Positions 8,143 to 15,709 of a DNA stretch of 22,926 nt are shown one piece after another. The first letter of the stretch is position 1; each line of letters begins with the position of its first letter. The notes beneath the pieces were generated by a model. It had not been told where the DNA came from and made no database searches. It saw only the letters and a list, made by a program, of their open reading frames with translations. The stretch lies in contig JACMRO010000458.1 in assembly GCA_014376425.1 (NCBI GenBank), positions 1 to 22,926 on the forward strand, read 5' to 3'. The position numbers were made by a program, and so were the translations under genes. The stretch is from Rubritepida sp. Its GTDB lineage: Bacteria; Pseudomonadota; Alphaproteobacteria; Acetobacterales; Acetobacteraceae.

Positions 8143-8888
8143 CAGGTCAGCGCCGCCTCATCGCCGATGAGGAAGGCGAGCATGGCGGCGGCCTGGGCGT
8201 CGCCGGCGGCACGGCTGGTCAGGGTGAAGGGGTAGGTGATGGGCGGGTGACTTTCTGGCGGAAAGGTGCCGAGCACGCGCAGGCCGGGGCTGAGCGCCGC
8301 GTCGGTGGCGTAAACGATGCCCAGTGGCGCCTCACCACGCTCGACCAGCAGCAGCGCCGCGCGGACATTCTCCGCCCGGGCCAGGCGGGGTGCCAGGGCC
8401 TGCCATTGGCCCATCCAGCGCAACGCCGCCTGGGCATAGCGGCCGGCGGGGACATGCGCCGGGTCACCGGTGGACAGCCGGCCCTGTGGCCCCAGCAGCG
8501 CCGCGAGGTCAGTGTCACGCGTGAGCGAGAGGGCCGGCGTGGAGGCGGGCGCCACCAGCACCAGCGCATTGCCGATCGGGCTGCTGCGGCTGGCCAGCAG
8601 GCCGCGCGTCTGCAGGTAATCCGCCCATGCCTCATCGGCGGACAGGAAAAGATCGGCCGGCGCGCCTTGTTCTATCTGCCGTGCCAGGGTGGAGGTGGCT
8701 GCGAAGGTCAGGCGTGGCGGCGGATTGCCCCGCGCCGCCCATTGCGAGCCGAGCGCGCGCAGCGCGTCCGTAAGGCTTGCGGCGGCAAAGACGGTGACCG
8801 GCTGCTGTGCCGCAGCCGGCAACGCGAGCGGCAGCAAGCCGCGGCGCGCGACCCTGATCCCGGGGTCACTCCACACGGATGTTCGCAT
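8115..8888 (-). CDS. modA: molybdate ABC transporter substrate-binding protein ModA
   Basis: The 257-residue product binds molybdate in the periplasm for ModBC. Visible ModA features: VTVFAAASLTDALRALG at residues 31-47 with the oxyanion-binding serine region, TSTLARQIEQGAPADLFLSADE near 65-86, and GIVYATDAAL near the second lobe hinge. The N-terminus is odd. From ATG 8888 it reads MRTSVWSDPGIRVARRG before a very short hydrophobic stretch LLPLALPAAAQ, which is shorter than usual for a signal peptide. The start region overlaps the end of the upstream binding-protein gene by 23 bases, so the leader may have been trimmed or reshaped by the gene junction. Tight overlaps with both neighbours suggest a single message. 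Confidence 0.93.
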   Translation of the reverse strand: MRTSVWSDPGIRVARRGLLPLALPAAAQQPVTVFAAASLTDALRALGSQWAARGNPPPRLTFAATSTLARQIEQGAPADLFLSADEAWADYLQTRGLLASRSSPIGNALVLVAPASTPALSLTRDTDLAALLGPQGRLSTGDPAHVPAGRYAQAALRWMGQWQALAPRLARAENVRAALLLVERGEAPLGIVYATDAALSPGLRVLGTFPPESHPPITYPFTLTSRAAGDAQAAAMLAFLIGDEAALTWWRFGFSRP

Positions 8889-9816
8889 TCCCGATCACTT
8901 GCCGGTAGGTTTCGGTGTAGCGGCGGATCTCTGCACCGAAGCGCTCGGCGCCATGCGCCAGCACCGTGAAGCCGGTCGCCTCCAGCCGTGCCTTCACCTC
9001 GGGCCGGGTCAGCGCGGCGATCCACGCGGCCTCCAGCCTGGCGCGGGCGACAGCCGGCACATCGGCGCGGCAGATCAGGCCGAACCAGCTGTCCGACAGC
9101 ACCAGCGGGAAGCCCAGCTCGGCCATGGTCGGCACCGCTGGGAATTCGCGCAGCCGCGCCTCGGCCGCAACCGCGATGACGCGCAGCTGTCCGGCCTGGG
9201 CGGGCTGTATCATGTCCGGCAGGTTGGCAAACATGAACTGGATGCGGTTGCCCATCAGGTCGGTGCCGGCCTGCGGGGCGCCGTTATAGGGAACGTGGGT
9301 GGCGTTCAGCCCGGCCAGGCGGGCGAACTGCTCGCCGCCCAGGTGGTTGGACGTGCCGATGCCGTAGCTGCCGAAGGAGACGCCCGGCCCGGGCCGTCGC
9401 GCGACGTCGAGGAAGCCCGCGAAATCCGCCGCGACCGACGGGTGGATGGCCAGCACATGCGGCACCACCGTGGCCATCACAAGCGGCGCGAAATCGCGCA
9501 GCGGGTTGTAGGGCATGGAAGGCCGCAGGGTGATGTTCGCCGCGAAACTGTTGGCGATCATGATCAGCGTGTGGCCGTCGGGCGCCGCCCGCGCCACCTC
9601 CTGCGTGCCAACGACGGTGGCACCGCCCGGGCGGTGCTCCAGCACCACCGGCTGGCCCAGCTCCTGCTGCAGGATGGCCTGCACGATGCGGATCACCGGA
9701 TCCATCGTGCCGCCCGGGGTGAAGGGGACGATGACGCGGATGGTCTGGCTGGGTGCCCACCCCTGGGCAAACGTTGGGGTGGCGAGGAGGGTGAGGGCGG
9801 CGCGGCGGCTGGGCAT
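8866..9816 (-). CDS. Bug/TctC-family tripartite tricarboxylate-type solute-binding protein (orphan)
   Basis: The 316-residue protein has a short signal peptide, MPSRRAALTLLATPTFAQG, and AAGGA about 10 bases before ATG 9816. Bug-family motifs are clear: IRVIVPFTPGGTMDPVIRI at the start of the fold, LEHRPGGATVVGTQEVARAAPDGHTL, THVPYNGAPQAGTDLMGNRI, and AVPTMAELGFP. Such proteins bind carboxylates or other small organic ligands in the periplasm, usually for TctAB membrane partners or for signalling. No TctA or TctB gene is in the window, which is common for Bug proteins. Its unusual position is between a sulfite dehydrogenase pair and modABC on the same strand. The ligand is unknown. Confidence 0.92.
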   Translation of the reverse strand: MPSRRAALTLLATPTFAQGWAPSQTIRVIVPFTPGGTMDPVIRIVQAILQQELGQPVVLEHRPGGATVVGTQEVARAAPDGHTLIMIANSFAANITLRPSMPYNPLRDFAPLVMATVVPHVLAIHPSVAADFAGFLDVARRPGPGVSFGSYGIGTSNHLGGEQFARLAGLNATHVPYNGAPQAGTDLMGNRIQFMFANLPDMIQPAQAGQLRVIAVAAEARLREFPAVPTMAELGFPLVLSDSWFGLICRADVPAVARARLEAAWIAALTRPEVKARLEATGFTVLAHGAERFGAEIRRYTETYRQVIGNANIRVE

Positions 9817-9889
9817 GGGTGGGGGGTCCTTCAGCGTTGCGGCATGTTCCGGCGTGGCGGACCAGACCGCAAGCGGGCAGGGTAGGCGC

Positions 9890-10222
9890 TCAGTTCAGGA
9901 AAGGGCTGCGTGCGCGCGCCGGCGCCGCCGCGGCACCAAAATGCCGCGCCAGGTAGTCCACCACTAAGCGCCGGTCCTCGCCCTCCAGCGGCGCCATGCC
10001 GTGCTTCTCGACCATCCAGTCCATCAGCCCGTCCCACGCGGTGCGCGACATGCGGGAACGGCGAATGAGCGCGCTGCTGTGGCAGGCGGTGCAGCCATAA
10101 AACACCTCATCGCGGCCCTCGCCATCGGGCAGCACCGAGGGTTCCTCGCCCACCGCCGAGCCACCGGGCTGCGCCAGGGCAGGCCCCGCCCAGACGCACA
10201 GCATCAACATCAGCCACCGCAT
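9890..10222 (-). CDS. sorB: monohaem cytochrome c, probable SorB-like subunit of sulfite dehydrogenase
   Basis: The product is a 110-residue periplasmic cytochrome with signal peptide MRWLMLMLCVWAGPALAQ. One haem-binding CTACH motif is at residues 44-48 (FYGCTACHS), and Met76 in EKHGMAPL is the likely second axial ligand. ATG 10222 overlaps the stop of the molybdenum subunit gene by one base (TGATG), which fixes the start; the same frame runs open further upstream, but that part lies inside the other gene. SorA-SorB enzymes oxidise sulfite to sulfate and pass electrons from the molybdenum centre to this cytochrome. The size and the tight coupling fit that role. The symbol rests on context more than on a unique motif. 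Confidence 0.85.
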   Translation of the reverse strand: MRWLMLMLCVWAGPALAQPGGSAVGEEPSVLPDGEGRDEVFYGCTACHSSALIRRSRMSRTAWDGLMDWMVEKHGMAPLEGEDRRLVVDYLARHFGAAAAPARARSPFLN

Positions 10223-11544
10223 CAGCCCACCAGCACCGCGGCGCGGGTGATGGCATTCGCGCCGTAGCCCTGCGGGTTCCAGTTCGCCGCGACGTGCGGC
10301 TGCATGCGTCCCTGGGTGTCGGTGGCGCGGGTCCAGACCTCGTAATAACCATCCGACGGCAGCGCCATTCGGCCGGTCCAGCGCTGCCAGGCGTGGCGGT
10401 TGGGGGCGGTGGCCAGGTTCATCGGCTGCCAGCTGGCGCCGAAATCGACGCTGGCATGCACGGCCTGCACGGCGAGGTCGCCGGCCCACGCGGCACCGGC
10501 CAGGTCGAGGCCGCGCGTGCCCGCGGCGAGGCGGGCGCCATGGCCCAGGCTGCTGAGGATGCTGCGCACCGGCATGCTCAGCATGTCGGCGAAATCGGCG
10601 CCGTTGTTTTCGGCACCGGGCACGATGGGGCGCACCGGCAGGCGGTAGCTGGTACCGCCCATACCCGGGCCGTCATGCGGGCGGTCGCGCACCCAGATGC
10701 GATTCAGCCATTTGGGGCTGAGGCTGCCCGGCCAGCCCGGCGTGATCAGCCGCAGCGGCGCGCCGTGAATGTGCGGGATGGCGGCGCCATTCATTTGCCA
10801 GGCCAGCAGCGTGTCCTCGTCCATGGCCTTGGCCACGGGCATGGCGCGATTGATCGAAGCCCGGTCGGTCGCGCCCGACAGATGCGGGTCGGCGCCAAAG
10901 CCCGCCACGCACACCGCGCCGGGCTTCATCCCGGCGGCATTCAGCACATCGCGCAGCCGAACCCCGGTCCAGGACGCGCAGGAAATGGCACCCTGGCCCC
11001 ACTGGTTGCCGCGGGTGGCGGGCACAAACTGGCTGCGGCCATTGCCGCCGCACTCCATCTGCAGCTGCCGGGTTATCACTTCGAAGCGCTGCGACAGCTC
11101 GCCCACCGTCAGGTTCAGGGGGGTGTTCACCTCGCCATCCACGGTCAGGCGCCAGGCCAGGCCGTCGCCGAAGGGCGCGGGGACCTGGCCGTTGTTGCGA
11201 ATGAACATCCGCGCGGCGCTGGTCACCGCCTCATCCAGCATGGTCTCGGGCGTTTCGGCCACCAGAGGACGGTCGCCCAGCAGAATCAGCGGCGCCTTGC
11301 CGTCCATTCGCAATGTGGCCGGCGCATCGGCAGGCTGGGCGGCGGGCGCCTGGGCCAGGGCGGCGGGCAGCAGGCCGGCGGGCATGTTGGCGTGGAATGG
11401 AATGGTGGCACCCAGGGCCGCACCCATGCTGGCCAGCGCCGTGCCGCGCAACGTGCCGCGGCGGCCCCAGGCCAGGGCGTCGGCCCGCTCGGGGTCGTCG
11501 CGATAGAGCTCGAGGTAAGAACGTTCCGGGGCAGTGTTGGTCAT
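10222..11544 (-). CDS. sorA: molybdenum-dependent sulfite dehydrogenase catalytic subunit (SorA-like, sulfite oxidase family)
   Basis: The 440-residue protein has a twin-arginine export region (GRRGTLRGTALASMGAAL, Arg28-Arg29), as expected for a periplasmic molybdenum-cofactor enzyme folded in the cytoplasm. The oxidoreductase molybdopterin-binding domain covers about 130-300. Cys165 in QMECGGNGR is the expected molybdenum ligand, and PLRLITPGWPGSLSPKWLNRI resembles the conserved arginine/lysine substrate-pocket segment of sulfite oxidases. A Mo-co dimerisation (Ig-like) domain fills about 320-440. A strong ribosome-binding site GGAGGAGA (11558-11551) stands 6 bases before ATG 11544. It is the first gene of the sorA-sorB-binding protein-modABC series and is divergent from the malonyl-CoA decarboxylase gene over 102 bases. 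Another periplasmic sulfite-oxidase-family substrate is possible, but the cytochrome partner favours sulfite. Confidence 0.9.
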   Translation of the reverse strand: MTNTAPERSYLELYRDDPERADALAWGRRGTLRGTALASMGAALGATIPFHANMPAGLLPAALAQAPAAQPADAPATLRMDGKAPLILLGDRPLVAETPETMLDEAVTSAARMFIRNNGQVPAPFGDGLAWRLTVDGEVNTPLNLTVGELSQRFEVITRQLQMECGGNGRSQFVPATRGNQWGQGAISCASWTGVRLRDVLNAAGMKPGAVCVAGFGADPHLSGATDRASINRAMPVAKAMDEDTLLAWQMNGAAIPHIHGAPLRLITPGWPGSLSPKWLNRIWVRDRPHDGPGMGGTSYRLPVRPIVPGAENNGADFADMLSMPVRSILSSLGHGARLAAGTRGLDLAGAAWAGDLAVQAVHASVDFGASWQPMNLATAPNRHAWQRWTGRMALPSDGYYEVWTRATDTQGRMQPHVAANWNPQGYGANAITRAAVLVG

Positions 11545-11646
11545 GTTGCTTCTCCTCCAGGTCGCTTAGTTTAGCGCGGCGCGGAGCACCCCGTCAGGTC
11601 CATTCTGCGCATTTTGTTTCTGCATGTGTCCGCGCTAGGGTAAGGA

Positions 11647-13050
11647 ATGCCCGATACGATCCAGAACGAAGGCCTTCTCGATCGCGCGCTGCGCCGCGTC
11701 TCCACGCTATGGCGGGACATGGCCGAGCGGGTTACCGGGCCCGAGGCCGAGGGTGCGGACCTGGCGGCGCGGATGCGGGACTGCCTGGCCGGGCGCGGCG
11801 GCGAGGTTTCGGCCCGGGCCCGCGCCGCGGGGCTGGCACAGGCCTATGTCGCGGCCGATGCGCAGGGGCGCCGCGCCTTCCTGCGCACACTGGCGGCCTT
11901 CGATTCGGACGCTGAGGCGGTGGCCCGTGCCGCCGACGCGCTGACCGCGGCAGGCGATGCCGAGGCGCGTGCCGGCGCCAAGGTGAAGCTGCGGCGGGCG
12001 CTGGAGCCGCCACGGCTGCGGCTGCTGACGCAATTCACCACCATCCCCGACGGCATGAAGTTTCTGGTCGATCTGCGCGCCGAGCTGCTGCACATGGCGC
12101 AGGGCGACGGTATGCTGGGCGCGCTGGAGGCCGACATGAAGGGCCTGCTGGCCAACTGGTTCGATGTGGGCTTCCTGGAGCTGCGCCGCATCGACTGGTC
12201 CAGCCCGGCAGCGCTGCTGGAAAGGCTGGTGGATTACGAGGCGGTGCATCGCATCCGCACCTGGCGTGACCTGAAGAACCGCCTCGACAGCGACCGCCGT
12301 TGCTATGCCTTCTTCCACCCCCGCATGCCTGAGGAGCCGCTGATCTTCGTCGAAGTCGCGCTGGTGCAGGGGTTGGCCGAAAGCGTGCAGCGGCTGCTCG
12401 ACCAGAAGGCACCGGTGCTCGATCCGGGCATGGCCGATACGGCTGTGTTCTACTCGATCAACAACTGCCAGCGGGGGCTGGATGGCATCGCCTTCGGCAA
12501 CTTCCTGATCAAGCGGGTGGTGGACGTGCTCAGCGCTGAGCTGCGCGGCTTGAAGAACTTCGCCACCCTGTCGCCCATCCCCGGCTTCTGCCGCTGGCTG
12601 GCCGAGCGCGAGAATGCTGCCGATGACCAACTGCTGACGGAGCCCGAGGCGGCGGCGCTGCGCAAGGTCGCCGGGGTCCCATTGGCCACCCATGGCACAG
12701 CCGCACTGTCCCTGCTGATGGCGCGGCGTGGCTGGCCCAAGGACCAAGGGCTTGCCGCGGCGCTGGAGCCCGTGCTGGTGCGGCTCTGCGCCCGCTACCT
12801 GGTGGCCGAGGGCGGCCGCAACCCCAAACGTGCGCGCGATCCGGTCACCCATTTCCACCTGTCGAACGGGGCGAGGGTGGAACGCATCAATTGGTTGGGT
12901 GACGTCTCTGCCAAAGGCATGCGCGAGAGTGCCGGGCTGATGGTGAACTATCTGTATGACCCGGCGAAGATCGAGGATCAGCACGAGGCCTATGCGGGGG
13001 AGGGGAAGCGGGCCTCGGCGCCGGCGGTGCGCAAGCTGCTGAAGGGGTGA
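11647..13050 (+). CDS. malonyl-CoA decarboxylase
   Basis: The 467-residue protein converts malonyl-CoA to acetyl-CoA and CO2. The N-terminal helical domain (about 1-170) is followed by a GNAT-like catalytic domain. Family blocks: FFHPRMPEEPLIFVEVALV (223-241), FYSINNCQRGLDGIAFGNFL (268-287), LSPIPGF (308-314), and DPVTHFHLSNGARVERINWL (398-417). By comparison with human MCD, Ser270 and His404 are the expected catalytic pair. AGGG (11637-11640) lies 6 bases before ATG 11647. No malonyl-CoA synthetase or malonate carrier gene is adjacent, so it stands alone here, unlike mat operons. It may detoxify malonyl-CoA or serve malonate use encoded elsewhere. It ends 85 bases before the convergent thrS stop. 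Confidence 0.95.
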   Translation: MPDTIQNEGLLDRALRRVSTLWRDMAERVTGPEAEGADLAARMRDCLAGRGGEVSARARAAGLAQAYVAADAQGRRAFLRTLAAFDSDAEAVARAADALTAAGDAEARAGAKVKLRRALEPPRLRLLTQFTTIPDGMKFLVDLRAELLHMAQGDGMLGALEADMKGLLANWFDVGFLELRRIDWSSPAALLERLVDYEAVHRIRTWRDLKNRLDSDRRCYAFFHPRMPEEPLIFVEVALVQGLAESVQRLLDQKAPVLDPGMADTAVFYSINNCQRGLDGIAFGNFLIKRVVDVLSAELRGLKNFATLSPIPGFCRWLAERENAADDQLLTEPEAAALRKVAGVPLATHGTAALSLLMARRGWPKDQGLAAALEPVLVRLCARYLVAEGGRNPKRARDPVTHFHLSNGARVERINWLGDVSAKGMRESAGLMVNYLYDPAKIEDQHEAYAGEGKRASAPAVRKLLKG

Positions 13051-13135
13051 GCCCCCGGCCGGGTTTCGACGGCGAATGCAGCCCTGGTCACCTGCGGGCC
13101 AGGGACCTGGCTGGCGAGGCTGCGACGGTCGCGGT

Positions 13136-15067
13136 TCACCGCAGATCCGGTGCCCGCGCCTCGGCCACCAGCACCGCCACCGCCTCCTCCAGGGTATGCG
13201 TCTCCTGCTCCCGTCCTGGCAGACGCCGCAGCACCAGCTTGCGCTCCTCCGCCTCGCGCCGGCCCACCACCGCCAGCACCGGCACCCGTGTCTCGATGTG
13301 ATCGACCACCTTGCGGTTGATCTTCTCGTTGCGGATGTCGGCCTCGGCGCGGATGCCCGCTGCCCGCAGCGCCGCCACCACCTCCAGCGCATAAGGCGCC
13401 GCGTCGTCGACGATGGTCGCCACCACCACCTGCCGCGGCGCCAGCCACAGCGGGAAGCGGCCGGCATACTGCTCGATCAGTATGCCCAGGAAACGCTCGA
13501 AGCTGCCCAAAATGGCCCGATGCAGCATTACCGGGCGGCGACGCGTGCCATCCTCGGCGGTGTAGAGCGCGTCGAGCCGCTCCGGCAGGACGAAATCCAC
13601 CTGGAGCGTGCCGCACTGCCAGTCGCGGCCGATGGCGTCACGCAGCACGAATTCCAGTTTCGGGCCGTAGAAGGCGCCTTCGCCGGGGTTCAGCTCGTAT
13701 TCGACGCCGGCGATGGCGCAGGCATCCTTCAGCGCGCTCTCTGCGCGGTCCCAGGTGGTGTCGTCGCCGGCGCGGGTGGCCGGGCGGTCACTGAACTTCA
13801 CCCGGAATTCGGGGAAGCCCAGGTCGCGGTAGATATCGCTCAGCAGCGCCACGAACCTCACCGTCTCGTCCGCGATCTGGTGCTCCTCGCAGAAGATATG
13901 CGCATCGTCCTGCGTGAAGGCGCGGACCCGCATGATGCCGTGCAGCGCGCCGGAGGGCTCGTAGCGGTGGCAGGCGCCGAACTCGGCCATGCGCAGGGGC
14001 AGCTCCCGGTAGCTGCGGATACCCTGGTTGAAGATCTGGACGTGGCAGGGGCAGTTCATCGGCTTCAACGCGTGAATCCTGTGCGCCTCATCCTTATCCT
14101 CGACCGTGGCGATGAACATGCTGGCCCGGAACTTCTCCCAATGTCCCGACTCCTCCCATAGACGGCGGTCCACCAACTGCGGCGTCTTGATCTCCTGATA
14201 GCCGGCCGCGTCCAGCCGTCGCCGCATGTAGTCTTCCACCGTGCGGTAAAGCTTCCAGCCGGCGGGATGCCAGAAGACCGAACCCTGTGCTTCCTCCTGC
14301 ATGTGAAAGAGGTGCATCTCGCGGCCGATCTTCCGGTGGTCGCGACGCTCTGCTTCTTCCAGCATCAGCAGGTGAGCGTCCAGTTCCTTCTGGTCGCGCC
14401 AGGCGGTGGCGTAGATGCGGCTGAGCATCGCGTTGCGATGGTCGCCCCGCCAGTAGGCGCCGGCCACCTTCATTAGCTTAAAAGCGCTGCCCACCGCCCC
14501 CGTCGTCGGCGCATGCGGGCCACGGCACAAGTCGAGCCAGTCGCCCTGGCGATAGATGCTGATCGGCACATCGATCGGCAGATCGGAAATGAGTTCAGCC
14601 TTGTAGGCCTCACCCCTGTTTGTAAAGTATTCAATCGCCTGCGCGCGGGGCCAGACCTCGCGTTCGAAGGGGAGGTTCCGGGCCACGATTTCGCGCATCT
14701 TTGCCTCGATCGCCGGGAAGTCCTCGGGCGTAAAAGGCTCGTTTCGGGCGAAATCGTAATAGAAGCCATGCTCGATCGACGGCCCGATCGTGACCTGCGT
14801 GCCGGGGTAGAGTGCCTGCACCGCCTCGGCCAGAACATGCGCCGCGTCGTGGCGGATGATGTCCAGCGCCTCAGGATCGCGGCGGGTGATGAAGCGCAGG
14901 CTGGCATCGTGACCGATGCTCTCCGAAAGATCCTTCTGCGCGCCGTCCACCACCATCACCAGCGCCGCCTTGGCCAGGCCAGGGCCGATGCTGGCCGCTA
15001 TGGCCGTGCCCGTGACCGGCCCATCGAAATGGCGGATGGAACCGTCGGGCAAGGTGATGGCAGGCAT
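13136..15067 (-). CDS. thrS: threonyl-tRNA synthetase
   Basis: The product is 643 residues, the normal length. ATG 15067 is chosen over longer in-frame starts because it begins MPAITLPDGSIRHF, the family N-terminus, with GAGGA 6 bases upstream. Domains: TGS at about 1-62; the editing (SAD) domain with His73 and His77 in HDAAH and a CRGPH motif, which removes mischarged Ser-tRNA(Thr); the class II catalytic core from about 250, with Cys339 in MNCPCH as a zinc ligand and motif RYEPSGALHGIMRVRAFTQDD (given in part as RYEPSGALHG); and the C-terminal anticodon-binding domain from about 540. It charges tRNA(Thr) in the cytosol. It lies 67 bases after the OmpA-like gene and may be cotranscribed with efp and suhB. 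Confidence 0.97.
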   Translation of the reverse strand: MPAITLPDGSIRHFDGPVTGTAIAASIGPGLAKAALVMVVDGAQKDLSESIGHDASLRFITRRDPEALDIIRHDAAHVLAEAVQALYPGTQVTIGPSIEHGFYYDFARNEPFTPEDFPAIEAKMREIVARNLPFEREVWPRAQAIEYFTNRGEAYKAELISDLPIDVPISIYRQGDWLDLCRGPHAPTTGAVGSAFKLMKVAGAYWRGDHRNAMLSRIYATAWRDQKELDAHLLMLEEAERRDHRKIGREMHLFHMQEEAQGSVFWHPAGWKLYRTVEDYMRRRLDAAGYQEIKTPQLVDRRLWEESGHWEKFRASMFIATVEDKDEAHRIHALKPMNCPCHVQIFNQGIRSYRELPLRMAEFGACHRYEPSGALHGIMRVRAFTQDDAHIFCEEHQIADETVRFVALLSDIYRDLGFPEFRVKFSDRPATRAGDDTTWDRAESALKDACAIAGVEYELNPGEGAFYGPKLEFVLRDAIGRDWQCGTLQVDFVLPERLDALYTAEDGTRRRPVMLHRAILGSFERFLGILIEQYAGRFPLWLAPRQVVVATIVDDAAPYALEVVAALRAAGIRAEADIRNEKINRKVVDHIETRVPVLAVVGRREAEERKLVLRRLPGREQETHTLEEAVAVLVAEARAPDLR

Positions 15068-15134
15068 GGGAATCCTCAGGTCGAAACGGCGCGGACCATG
15101 GGCAGCGGCCCCGGTGGGGTCAAGGGCGCTGGCG

Positions 15135-15704
15135 TCAGCGCGGGGCACCCGGCGGGAGGATGTCGATCACGTCGGTGCCGCCTGGTTGGCGACCGAGGGG
15201 CCGGATGTCGATCCGTGTCGCCGGCAAGCCCGCGGCGACCAGCGCATTCTTCACCGAAAGGCCGCGCTGTAGAGACTGGCGGCGGGCAAAGGACGGCTCC
15301 AGGGAGGGCGCCGGCGCCTGGGCCAGGACGGTGACGCGGCCATCGGTGCTGGCCAGACGCTGCGCGATGGCGGCAAGGGCGGGCTGGAAGCCGGGTGGGA
15401 CTGCATCCGCGTCGGCGGTGAGCAGGATGCGCCAGCCGCCGGTTGGGATCGCCTGCATGCCGGCCGGCAGCGGGATGGGCGGCGGCGGCGGTGCGGGTGC
15501 TGGCACGGCCGGAGGCGCGACAGGCGCCACCGGCCGGGTGGGGGCTGCAACAGGGGGCTGGGCGGAAGGGCGGGTGGCGGAACGGGCAGGGGGGCCAGCA
15601 GGGGGACGGGCCGGCGGGCTGGCCGGAGGGGTAGGCCGCGCTGGCTGCGCCCAGGCGGCGCCGGGCATCACGGTCAGCCAGGCCAGGACCGCGCGACGAC
15701 GCAT
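15135..15704 (-). CDS. proline-rich periplasmic protein with OmpA-like C-terminal domain
   Basis: The 189-residue protein has a signal peptide MRRRAVLAWLTVMPGAAWAQ, then a proline/alanine-rich linker at 21-80 with many PP pairs and five consecutive prolines at 72-76. The C-terminal domain (about 88-189) has the OmpA/MotB layout: a strand, TADADAVPPGFQPALAAIAQRL, VTVLAQAP, FARRQSLQRGLSVKNALVAAGLPATRIDI, and a glycine-rich end. The aspartate that normally follows the VTVLA-like strand and contacts diaminopimelate is missing (AQAPAP instead of a TD motif), while arginines in FARR remain. Peptidoglycan binding is therefore uncertain. Its start is 5 bases after the suhB-like stop, so the two are surely cotranscribed. 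It is not a recognised named gene. Confidence 0.82.
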   Translation of the reverse strand: MRRRAVLAWLTVMPGAAWAQPARPTPPASPPARPPAGPPARSATRPSAQPPVAAPTRPVAPVAPPAVPAPAPPPPPIPLPAGMQAIPTGGWRILLTADADAVPPGFQPALAAIAQRLASTDGRVTVLAQAPAPSLEPSFARRQSLQRGLSVKNALVAAGLPATRIDIRPLGRQPGGTDVIDILPPGAPR

Positions 15705-15709
15705 TGAGA

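Noticed and set aside
13082..13110. terminator between malonyl-CoA decarboxylase and thrS
   Set aside because: CCCTGG and CCAGGG give only a 6-bp stem with an 11-base loop and no T-run; an alternative overlapping palindrome has no room for a loop.
11707..13467. 586-codon minus-strand frame across malonyl-CoA decarboxylase and the thrS end
   Set aside because: It is a shadow of two well-identified genes and shows low-complexity Trp/Arg-rich and His/Gln-rich sequence.
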